DNA of 64,000 nucleotides from Ulva prolifera. Its lineage: Eukaryota > Chlorophyta > Ulvophyceae > Ulvales > Ulvaceae. The notes beneath the pieces were generated by a model. The model worked only from the letters and a program-made list of their open reading frames with translations. It did not search any database and was not told where the DNA came from. The stretch's first letter is position 1; the number at the start of each line of letters is the position of its first letter. Shown one piece after another: positions 36,700 through 47,048 of the stretch. The position numbers and the translations under genes are program-made. Where the stretch lies: the NCBI GenBank assembly GCA_023078555.1, contig CM041199.1:10341943-10405942 (forward strand), given 5' to 3'.

Positions 36700-39600
36700 A
36701 GATGTTGGAGGGTATGGGATGATTATCATTCATTGCATATTTGCTGCTGACTCCCGGGAGTGGCGTGGGGCAAAAGTGCACACTTTTCACCAACCTTGTG
36801 AATGGACTTGGCTATAGACAAGCATACCCCCGCGCACCATAGGGAAGTTGCCAGAAACATCCTTTGATTCTGAAAGATCTAGGACGTCAAGTATGCATTG
36901 CACAGTTGTTGCTAACTCCTAGGAGTGGCGTGGAACAAAAGTGCACACTTTTCACCAACCATGTGAATGGACTTGGTTGTAGCCACGCAACCCCCCGCGC
37001 AGCAAAAGGTACGTCGCCATCAACATTCCAAGATTTTGAGGGGTATGGGATGTCCATCATTCATTGCGTATTTTCTGCAGACACCATGGCGTGGTGTGGT
37101 GCAAAAGTGCACATTTTCCACCAACCCATGTGAATGGACTTGGTTGTACCCACGCACCCCCTGCGCATCAAAAGGTACGTCGCCATCAACATTCCAAGAT
37201 GTTGGAGGGTATGGGATGATTATCATTCATTGCATATTTGCTGCTGACTCCCAGGAGTGGCGTGGGGCAAAAGTGCACACTTTTCACCAACCATGTGAAT
37301 GGACTTGGCTATAGACAAGCATACCCCCGCGCACCATAGGGAAGTTGCCAGAAACATCCTTTGATTCTGAAAGATCTAGGATGTCAAGTATGCATTGCAC
37401 AGTTGTTGCTAACTCCCAGGAGTGGCGTGGAACAAAAGTGCACACTTTTCACCAACCATGTGAATGGACTCGGTTGTAGCCACGCAACCCCCCGCGGAGC
37501 AAATGGTACGTCGCCATCAACATTCCAAGATGTTGGGGGGTATGGGATGTCCATCATGCATTGCGTATTTTCTGCACAGACCATGGCGTGGTGTGGTGCA
37601 AAAATGCACACTTTCCACCAACCAATGTGAATGGACTTGGTTGTAGCCACGCAACCCCCCGCGCAGCAAAAGGTACGTTGCCATCAACATTCCAAGATGT
37701 TGGGGGGTATGGGATGTCCATCATTCATTGCGTATTTTCTGCAGACACCATGGAGTGGTGTGGTGCAAAAGTGCACACTTTCCACCAACCCATGTGAATG
37801 GACTTGGTTGTAGCCACGCAACCCCCCGCGCATCAAAAGGTACGTCCCCATGAACATTCAAAGATGTTGGGGGGTATGGGATGTCCATCATTCATTGCGT
37901 ATTTTCTGCAGACACCATGGAGTGGTGTGGTGCAAAAATGCACACTTTCCACCAACCCATGTGAATGGACTTGGTTGTAGCCACGCAACCACCCGCGCAG
38001 CAAAAGGTACGTTGCCATCAACATTCCAAGATGTTGGGGGGTATGGGATGTCCATCATTCATTGCGTATTTTCTGCAGACACCATGGCGTGGTGTGGTGC
38101 AAAAGTGTACACTTTCCACCAACCCATGTGAATGGACTTGGTTGTAGCCACGCAACCCCCCGCGCATCAAAAGGTACATCGCCATCAACATTCCAAGATG
38201 TTGGGGGGTATGGGATGTCCATCATTCATTGCGTATTTTCTGCAGACACCATGGAGTGGTGTGGTGCAAAAGTGCACACTTTCCACCAACCCATGTGAAT
38301 GGACTTGGTTGTAGCCACGCAACCCCCCGCGCATCAAAAGGTACGTCGCCATGAACATTCCAAGATGTTGGAGGGTATGGGATGATTATCATTCATTGCA
38401 TATTTGCTGCTGACTCCCGGGAGTGGCGTGGGGCAAAAGTGCACACTTTTCACCAACCTTGTGAATGGACTTGGCTATAGACAAGCATACCCCCGCGCAC
38501 CATAGGGAAGTTGCCAGAAACATCCTTTGATTCTGAAAGATCTAGGACGTCAAGTATGCATTGCACAGTTGTTGCTAACTCCTAGGAGTGGCGTGGAACA
38601 AAAGTGCACACTTTTCACCAACCATGTGAATGGACTTGGTTGTAGCCACGCAACCCCCCGCGCAGCAAAAGGTACGTCGCCATCAACATTCCAAGATTTT
38701 GAGGGGTATGGGATGTCCATCATTCATTGCGTATTTTCTGCAGACACCATGGCGTGGTGTGGTGCAAAAGTGCACATTTTCCACCAACCCATGTGAATGG
38801 ACTTGGTTGTACCCACGCACCCCCTGCGCATCAAAAGGTACGTCGCCATCAACATTCCAAGATGTTGGAGGGTATGGGATGATTATCATTCATTGCATAT
38901 TTGCTGCTGACTCCCAGGAGTGGCGTGGGGCAAAAGTGCACACTTTTCACCAACCATGTGAATGGACTTGGCTATAGACAAGCATACCCCCGCGCACCAT
39001 AGGGAAGTTGCCAGAAACATCCTTTGATTCTGAAAGATCTAGGATGTCAAGTATGCATTGCACAGTTGTTGCTAACTCCCAGGAGTGGCGTGGAACAAAA
39101 GTGCACACTTTTCACCAACCATGTGAATGGACTCGGTTGTAGCCACGCAACCCCCCGCGGAGCAAATGGTACGTCGCCATCAACATTCCAAGATGTTGGG
39201 GGGTATGGGATGTCCATCATGCATTGCGTATTTTCTGCACAGACCATGGCGTGGTGTGGTGCAAAAATGCACACTTTCCACCAACCAATGTGAATGGACT
39301 TGGTTGTAGCCACGCAACCCCCCGCGCAGCAAAAGGTACGTTGCCATCAACATTCCAAGATGTTGGGGGGTATGGGATGTCCATCATTCATTGCGTATTT
39401 TCTGCAGACACCATGGAGTGGTGTGGTGCAAAAGTGCACACTTTCCACCAACCCATGTGAATGGACTTGGTTGTAGCCACGCAACCCCCCGCGCATCAAA
39501 AGGTACGTCCCCATGAACATTCAAAGATGTTGGGGGGTATGGGATGTCCATCATTCATTGCGTATTTTCTGCAGACACCATGGAGTGGTGTGGTGCAAAA

Positions 39601-40036
39601 ATGCACACTTTCCACCAACCCATGTGAATGGACTTGGTTGTAGCCACGCAACCACCCGCGCAGCAAAAGGTACGTTGCCATCAACATTCCAAGATGTTGG
39701 GGGGTATGGGATGTCCATCATTCATTGCGTATTTTCTGCAGACACCATGGCGTGGTGTGGTGCAAAAGTGTACACTTTCCACCAACCCATGTGAATGGAC
39801 TTGGTTGTAGCCACGCAACCCCCCGCGCATCAAAAGGTACATCGCCATCAACATTCCAAGATGTTGGGGGGTATGGGATGTCCATCATTCATTGCGTATT
39901 TTCTGCAGACACCATGGAGTGGTGTGGTGCAAAAGTGCACACTTTCCACCAACCCATGTGAATGGACTTGGTTGTAGCCACGCAACCCCCCGCGCATCAA
40001 AAGGTACGTCGCCATGAACATTCCAAGATGTTGGGG
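36700..40036. repeat. Tandem block duplication, period 1,663 bp (10 monomers)
   Basis: Two adjacent copies appear identical by eye. They share several variants seen nowhere else in the window: GATTTTGAGGGGTATGG (37032, 38695), TAGGATGTCAAG (37377, 39040) and TCTGCACAGACC (about 37570, 39233). The copies separate near 40036, where TTGGGGGG replaces TTGGAGGG. Confidence 0.8.
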
Positions 40037-42966
40037 GGTATGGGATGATTATCATTCATTGCATATTTGCTGCTGACTCCCAGGAGTGGCGTGGGGCAAA
40101 AGTGCACACTTTTCACCAACCATGTGAATGGACTTGGCTATAGACAAGCATACCCCCGCGCACCATAGGGAAGTTGCCAGAAACATCCTTTGATTCTGAA
40201 AGATCTAGGACGTCAAGTATGCATTGCACAGTTGTTGCTAACTCCTAGGAGTGGCGTGGAACAAAAGTGCACACTTTTCACCAACCATGTGAATGGACTT
40301 GGTTGTAGCCACGCAACCCCCCGCGCATCAAAAGGTACGTCGCCATGAACATTCCAAGATGTTGGAGGGTATGGGATGATTATCATTCATTGCATATTTG
40401 CTGCTGACTCCCGGGAGTGGCGTGGGGCAAAAGTGCACACTTTTCACCAACCTTGTGAATGGAGTTGGCTATAGACAAGCATACCCCCGCGCACCATAGG
40501 GAAGTTGCCAGAAACATCCTTTGATTCTGAAAGATCTAGGACGTCAAGTAGGCATTGCACAGTTGTTGCTAACTCCTAGGAGTGGCGTGGAACAAAAGTG
40601 CACACTTTTCACCAACCATGTGAATGGACTTGGTTGTAGCCACGCAACCCCCCGCGCAGCAAAAGGTACGTCGCCATCAACATTCCAAGATTTTGGGGGG
40701 TATGGGATGTCCATCATTCATTGCGTATTTTCTGCAGACACCATGGCGTGGTGTGGTGCAAAAGTGCACATTTTCCACCAACCCATGTGAATGGACTTGG
40801 TTGTACCCACGCACCCCCTGCGCATCAAAAGGTACGTCGCCATCAACATTCCAAGATGTTGGGGGGTATGGGATGTCCATCATTCATTGCGTATTTTCTG
40901 CAGACACCATGGAGTGGTGTGGTGCAAAAGTGCACACTTTCCACCAACCCATGTGAATGGACTTGGTTGTAGCCACGCAACCCCCCGCGCATCAAAAGGT
41001 ACGTCCCCATGAACATTCAAAGATGTTGGGGGGTATGGGATGTCCATCATCCATTGCGTATTTTCTGCAGACACCATGGAGTGGTGTGGTGCAAAAGTGC
41101 ACACTTTCCACCAACCCATGTGAATGGACTTGGTTGTAGCCACGCAACCCCCCGCGCATGAAAAGGTACGTCGCCATGAACATTCCAAGATGTTGGGGGG
41201 TATGGGATGATTATCATTCATTGCATATTTGCTGGTGACTCCCAGGAGTGGCGTGGGGCAAAAGTGCACACTTTTCACCAACCATGTGAATGGACTTGGC
41301 TATAGACAAGCATACCCCCGCGCACCATAGGGAAGTTGCCAGAAACATCCTTTGATTCTGAAAAATCTAGGACGTCAAGTATGCATTTCACAGTTGTTGC
41401 TAACTTCCAGGAGTGGCGTGGAACAAAAGTGCACACTTTTCACCAACCATGTGAATGGACTTGGTTGTAGCCACGCAACCCCCCGCGCAGCAAAAGGTAC
41501 GTCGCCATCAACATTCCAAGATGATGGGGGGTATGGGATGTCCATCATTCATTGCGTATTTTCTGCAGACACCATGGAGTGGTGTAATGCAAAAGTGCAC
41601 ACTTTCCACCAACCCATGTGAACGGACTTGGTTGCAGCCACGCAACCCCCCGCACATCAAAGGTACGATGACATGAACATTCCAAGATGTTGGGGGGTAT
41701 GGGATGTCCATCATTCATTGCGTATTTTCTGCAGACACCATGGAGTGGTGTAATGCAAAAGTGCACACTTTCCACCAACCCATGTGAACGGACTTGGTTG
41801 CAGCCACGCAACCCCCCGCACATCAAAGGTACGACTACATGAACATTCCAAGATGTTGGGGGGTATGGGATGTCCATCATTCATTGCGTATTTTCTGCAG
41901 ACACCATGGAGTGGTGTAATGCAAAAGTGCACACTTTCCACCAACCCATGTGAATGGACTTGGTTGTAGCCACGCAACCCCCCGCGCATCAAAAGGTACG
42001 TCGACATGAACATTCAAAGATGTTGGGGGGTATGGGATGTCCATCATTCATTGCGTATTTTCTGCAGACACCATGGCGTGGTGTGGTGCAAAAGTGCACA
42101 CTTTCCACCAACCCATGTGAATGCACTTGGTTGTAGCCACGCAACCCCCCGCGCATCAAAAGGTACGTCGCCATGAACATTCAAAGATGTTGGGGGGTAT
42201 GAGATGTCCATCATTCATTGCGTATTTTCTGCAGACACCATGGAGTGGTGTGGTGCAAAAATGCACACTTCCCACCAACCCATGTGAATGGACTTGGTTG
42301 TAGCCACGCAACCCCCCGCGCAGCAAAAGGTACGTTGCCATCAACATTCCAAGATGTTGGGGGGTATGGGATGTCCATCATTCATTGCGTATTTTCTGCA
42401 GACACCATGGCGTGGTGTGGTGCAAAAGTGTACACTTTCCACCAACCCATGTGAATGGACTTGGTTGTAGCCACGCAACCCCCCGCGCATCAAAAGGTAC
42501 ATCGCCATCAACATTCCAAGATGTTGGGGGGTATGGGATGTCCATCATTCATTGCGTATTTTCTGCAGACACCATGGAGTGGTGTGGTGCAAAAGTGCAC
42601 ACTTTCCACCAACCCATGTGAATGGACTTGGTTGTAGCCACGCAACCCCCCGCGCATCAAAAGGTACGTCGCCATGAACATTCAAAGATGTTGGGGGGTA
42701 TGAGATGTCCATCATTCATTGCGTATTTTCTGCAGACACCATGGAGTGGTGTGGTGCAAAAATGCACACTTCCCACCAACCCATGTGAATGGACTTGGTT
42801 GTAGCCACGCAACCCCCCGCGCAGCAAAAGGTACGTTGCCATCAACATTCCAAGATGTTGGGGGGTATGGGATGTCCATCATTCATTGCGTATTTTCTGC
42901 AGACACCATGGCTTGGTGTGGTGCAAAAGTGCACACTTTCCACCAACCCATGTGAATGGACTTGGT

Positions 42967-42968
42967 TG
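42967..42968. repeat. Possible left target duplication TG of second insertion
   Basis: A normal monomer reads ACTTGGTTGTAGCC. The left junction ends GGTTG and the right junction resumes TGTAGCC, so TG is present on both sides (again at 46790-46791). Two bases is weak evidence. Confidence 0.4.
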
Positions 42969-43458
42969 CACAGGTTCTACGCCACACTTGCACACCCAGG
43001 TGCGCCACTGGACTGGGTGCGCGATCTTGGGGTGAGCCGAATCGTAAGTCCTTGGGAAATGCGAGATTTGATGATCTCAAGGTATCATTGTGCTCTAGAG
43101 TCAGTTTAACATACGTTGGTGGGCTTGGAACCCCTGTGATAGCTAGGGGATGCATCTAATGGCCACCCATCACCTTTTCTGCCCACCTGGTGGGTGCTCC
43201 ATGTCCAAAGGTGCGCCGACAGTGGGTGAGCTGGTCTGGCGAAGTCACTGCAACCGGGTCTGCGGCAGGCCTAATCGTGTTGGAATGCAAAATCACAGTA
43301 CCAGAGTTGCTGTACAGCTGTTGGAATGTGGAGCTGGGTTCCTGGAGCGTGGGTCACTACGAACAGCTCACCCAAAGGGTGTGCCATGGTTCTGAGTGAG
43401 GTGTGCTTTGTGGGAACCTGGCCGATGAAAGGCCCATCGCCATGGGGATTCGCAGAGC

Positions 43459-43650
43459 ATGGCATGTTACACCATCTCATCAGGTGGAGGAAGACTGTTC
43501 GGCTCAGTCTGCTGGTTGGATACTGTGTACTATGTGAAGGTTGTGGATGAGCCTGTTCAAGTCAACACTGAGGCGGGCTCAGCACCCGCTGCACATGCCA
43601 ATGTGAATTTAGTTGGCTTAAATCAGCTGGGATGTGTCCGTGAATGGTGA
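43459..43650 (+). CDS. Unrecognised small open frame in second insertion
   Basis: This frame has an ATG at 43459 and 63 codons. The stretch from 43150 to 43650 is open in overlapping plus frames and has a fairly protein-like composition (for example YTISSGGGRLFGSVCWLD), but no family motif. It could be a decayed coding region or chance. I do not assign a function. Confidence 0.15.
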   Translation: MACYTISSGGGRLFGSVCWLDTVYYVKVVDEPVQVNTEAGSAPAAHANVNLVGLNQLGCVREW

Positions 43651-43814
43651 ATGGAGATTGCACGTGGTGTCCATGCCGTGTGACTGAAGTACGAGCCAAC
43701 TGCGCCATACACCAGATCAGATATCCGTGCATTCACATAAATCTGTCACCATTGAAGAGCATGCTGTAATCCGTGGTCGATTGTCCGCAAGGTCTGTCCT
43801 AGCAAAGGCCACAC

Positions 43815-44207
43815 ATGTACAGAGCCATCGACAGCCCGTTCAATGGTGTTGCAGGCGTGCAAAATTCCGTCATGTCATATCCAACGGTCTACACAAAGTG
43901 CAGCATCCTTGAATGCGGCGCATTGCAATGGCGCGCGATGGTGTTCATGCTTTCAGACGTCGCCGAGGTACGAACAACTGTAGATCAGTGCATCGTTGCC
44001 ACTCCGCCACACATGGTTGAACATCAGAAGACCCGTGCAGCTGACAGCTATCCCACGTACGCCAGTGCAAGACATGTTATACTGGTGCAATTACATGTCG
44101 AAGCGATTGCATGGACAGATAACGGCCAGGACACAGCATTCGCGTGTAGTACTTGCGGTAGCGTCGCCTGCAGGCAGCCGTCGCTACGAAACATGATTAC
44201 TTTCTGA
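43815..44207 (+). CDS. Unrecognised 130-codon open frame in second insertion
   Basis: This is the longest ATG-started frame of the insertion (ATG at 43815, stop TGA at 44205-44207). I recognise no domain, signal peptide or membrane segment. It has several Cys near the C-terminus (residues about 109-118), with too little pattern to call a zinc site. It is in a different frame from the small frame at 43459. It could be an exon of an unknown gene or chance. Confidence 0.2.
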   Translation: MYRAIDSPFNGVAGVQNSVMSYPTVYTKCSILECGALQWRAMVFMLSDVAEVRTTVDQCIVATPPHMVEHQKTRAADSYPTYASARHVILVQLHVEAIAWTDNGQDTAFACSTCGSVACRQPSLRNMITF

Positions 44208-46789
44208 AGTGGATATTTACCTTTGGCGCGTTAGGGAGGCTTGTGATGCTGCGTCGATCAGCTCTTGCATGTCGCCGTGTCAGTTGCAGCTCCCCGTTGC
44301 AGTATAACTAGGTGATCTGCATTCACCGATGGCGTAGATCGTTTCGCAAGTATGTATTACTTTATCCTCCATGGTATAATATCTTTTATGTCTGTACACT
44401 GTGCTGTCACGCAAATTTCACGAGCACTCGTTGTTGATCAAGCCCCTCGAGCAGGCCCCGAGCCCGGCGAAGACAAGGGCGAGCTTGTGTTCGCGTGAGT
44501 GACGTTGATTAGACTCTTTCTGTTCCATGGATTGTCTTGAAATGGTGCATACCTCGAAGCGTTTGCCTGATGTCAAGAGCTGTGCGTGCGTGCAGGTGCA
44601 CTTGCTACACCTCTCCAACTTGAGACACAGATCCGATGTCGACAGTCAATGTGTATTTTTCAACTTCAATCAGAGACCTTTGTTGAGCAGAGGTTCGTTC
44701 TGAGACTGTCAAGCTAGCAATTGACTTTTCGTTGCAGCTTTAGCACAAACGGTCGGTCACATGATTATGATACATTTGCTGTAAATGGTCACAACGCCTG
44801 GCTGTTGTAGCTGATGTCCTGACACGGATGGCTGCCAGCTCTGGACGTCTCAGGAATACTTGCTCATGTAGGTCTACAACCAGCACACAGATTGCAACAT
44901 ACAGAGATTGAGGCATCGACAATCAGTACAGCCACAATGAGGACATGCAGCATATATCTGCTGACCGAACTGGCCTGATGGTCCAAATGGTTCGCTGCTG
45001 CCCCGATAGCTTGCTGATGTGTTCAGTCGATCGATAGACTCATTTCATACTAAGATGCTTTGAATATGAAAAAACTGATCGCATGCAGGATGGCAATGGC
45101 CAAAGCTTTGGATACCTGACAAGACCGATGCAGTAAGCCTAGCATGGCAGGTGTGCATACACTGTCTTGCATCTCTGAATGCCACCTTGCACCTTCATTA
45201 TTTTCTTTCCGTGAATTTTTACCCCGTAGATGCCTTGGTCTGTGCAACAAGGCGTCATATCATCTCTGGTATGCAGGAGCAGACTTGGCGAAGGAGCAGA
45301 CCTCCACTCGATAAGGCCACGTTCAATTGTGCAGTGAGCAAGTATATACCAGCTAGTGTCGATTTGATGGTGAATGTTGAGTGTATTTTATGTATGGTAG
45401 TAAGCAATTTGAGCAAGACTGAGCAGTGCATGGTGGGAGCGACTTGAGGTGGTTCAAGGACCACCGTAGATTGGCGCCAGCGATGATAGGAATGTACCAA
45501 ACACGTATTACAATGCTGTACCTGATTATGAAGCATCTATTTGATGATTTGCGTGTTCAGGCAATTCAGCGCACCCAGCATGCTCACGCATACATGTGTC
45601 GCGCACTCGATGGCGCACTCTAGTGGGTGAGCCTTGGTTTCACAGGCGCACAAACGCGAGTGGGTGCGCAGACGCAGAGTGCGCCAACTAGAAGACGTGC
45701 GATATGGCACACAATCAAGGCTAATTGCCCGCTATCATATTGCATAAGTGATCCTGGGCAAAACTGTGTCCAGCGACATCGAATTGATGAATATCGATCG
45801 GTGTGCAGTGGCCCGCGAATCGTAACGCACGGAGGCTTCCACATTGTCATCGTGCAACTGGTACTATGCACTTATCATATGAAAGAGTACTTGCATTCAG
45901 CGAGATTGTGTTGAGCGGGGCGTTCGCGAGGGCTGCAACCTCACATTCATGCTTGCAGTGCGCTTTGCTTTACTGGCAACGCCACGTAACCAGAAGCTTT
46001 TGGCACACCATTTCGCGGCTGATATAATCAGATCTCACCATCGTGAAAACACTGTGGACATGATCGTGGCTTTGCCACGGATGACAGCAGACAGCTTGGG
46101 CATTTTCGCAACAGCACGAACACACACGACACCTGGCATGTCCTGATTTGGCTGGAGTCGGCACTCGTATACATACCAAAGAGCTTTCTGTTATTCCTGA
46201 CGTAGACTTCTCGCGCGCACGGAACCTATAGTGGATCTCTCCAACATACAGAGCATACGATGGCCGCGCATGTATCTGTCTCACTGCAAGCGAACCAGTC
46301 ACAGGATGGCATGCAGCAGCAGACTAACATAACTAGAGTTCACCAATTGGCTTAAGCCATACACTTTAGCCTTTTCCGGCCTTGGATCTGGATTGTACTA
46401 TCAATTCGTGCTGCGTTGCCGCGGAGCCATGGCATCACGGAGCGGACACGAGAGAGCCGGATCATGGCAGACCGTGCCGCAAACCAGTCATGTGTACAAA
46501 CTAAGTAACTAAGAACAGTATTGTACGGTCTGTGCACAATGCTATGTCTCCTGCGTGCCATGTCACCGTTCGCTGCGTCGCGTCCGAGCCACTATCATGA
46601 AGCCACGGGAGGCCAAGTGCTCCAGCGATCACCTTCGGAATGCTTCCTTGATCCATTAAATGTACATATCTACTACTGTGGGCCTTCACGAGCCAAATTG
46701 AAGCTGTTTCAGCACATTTAATATTTCAGTGCAGCTTGCGCACCCAACATGCTCACCCATGGGTGTGCATGCTGGTCGTCTGCACTGTG
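44208..46789. other. Second insertion, right two-thirds: no gene seen
   Basis: Only short scattered frames occur on both strands. Visible structure is limited to a 10-bp inverted repeat (TGGCGCACTC at 45611-45620, GAGTGCGCCA at 45677-45686) and a 23-bp direct repeat starting GCGCACCCA at 45569 and 46738. No RNA gene is recognised. Confidence 0.45.
45569..45686. repeat. GCGCAC-rich cluster with inverted repeat
   Basis: Within 120 bp there are repeated GCGCAC/GTGCGC words in both orientations. These include a perfect 10-bp inverted repeat (45611-45620 with 45677-45686) and GCGCACCCAGCATGCTCAC, which recurs with one change at 46738. This could be a transposase-binding cluster or the end of a nested element. 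Confidence 0.4.
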
Positions 46790-46918
46790 TGTAGCCACGC
46801 AACCCCCCGTGCATCAAAAGGTACGTCGCCATCAACATTCCAAGATGTTGGGGGGTATGGGATGTCCATCATTCATTGCGTATTTTCTGCAGACACCATG
46901 GAGTGGTGTGGTGCAAAA

Positions 46919-47048
46919 GTGCACACTTTCCACCAACCCATGTGAATGGACTTGGTTGTAGCCACGCAACCCCCCGCGCATCCAATGGGATGTCCATCAT
47001 TCATTTGCGTATTTTCTGCAGACACCATGGAGTGGTGTGGTGCAAAAG
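46919..47048. repeat. Truncated and irregular monomers beside the second insertion
   Basis: The GTGCAC anchors at 46919 and 47048 are only 129 bp apart: 38 bp around the AAAAGGTACGTCGCC and G-run block is missing (GCGCATC joins CAATGGGATG). Neighbouring monomers have extra one-base changes in length, such as CATTTGCG, a five-C run before GCGCATC near 47268, and ACTTTCACC near 47390. Confidence 0.8.

Larger units (their letters stand above)
8582..42968. repeat. Satellite array, central segment
   Basis: These are about 206 consecutive monomers of types A, B and C in one orientation. C monomers recur at spacings of 3, 4, 5, 6, 7, 8, 9 or 12 monomers (for example 497, 831, 999, 1165, 1332, 1498 and 1998 bp). 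Every block begins or ends at the B-C pair. No gene, transposon or inversion is visible over this whole 34 kb. The segment ends in ACTTGGTTG, inside a monomer, at the second insertion. Confidence 0.97.
42969..46789. mobile_element. 3.8-kb insertion in satellite, possible CACTA-like non-autonomous element
   Basis: This single-copy DNA interrupts one monomer without loss of satellite phase, as expected of a mobile insertion. The ends are CACAGG...CACTGTG. Read inward, both ends start CACAG, and both carry TGCACACCCA about 20 bp in, so there are weak inverted termini. GCGCACCC motifs recur in both orientations: near 43014 and 45661 as GGGTGCGC, and at 45569 and 46738 as GCGCACCCA. This recalls the subterminal repeats of CACTA (EnSpm) elements. 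CACTA elements usually make 3-bp duplications, whereas only TG is seen here. No transposase is recognisable. Alternatives are another DNA transposon family, a decayed element, or filler DNA at a repaired break. Confidence 0.5.

Noticed and set aside
8582-42968. Hundreds of open frames of 60-154 codons in the satellite
   Set aside because: They recur with the monomer in several frames and both strands, end at monomer-specific stops, and have no domain. They are products of a repeat lacking stops in some frames.
42789-43109. 106-codon frame crossing the satellite/insertion boundary
   Set aside because: It begins in satellite sequence and reads into the insertion by chance; not a gene.
42969-46789. 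Transib/RAG-type element because one end reads CACAGTG
   Set aside because: Only one end has that heptamer, the duplication is at most 2 bp rather than 5 bp, and no Transib-like transposase is visible.
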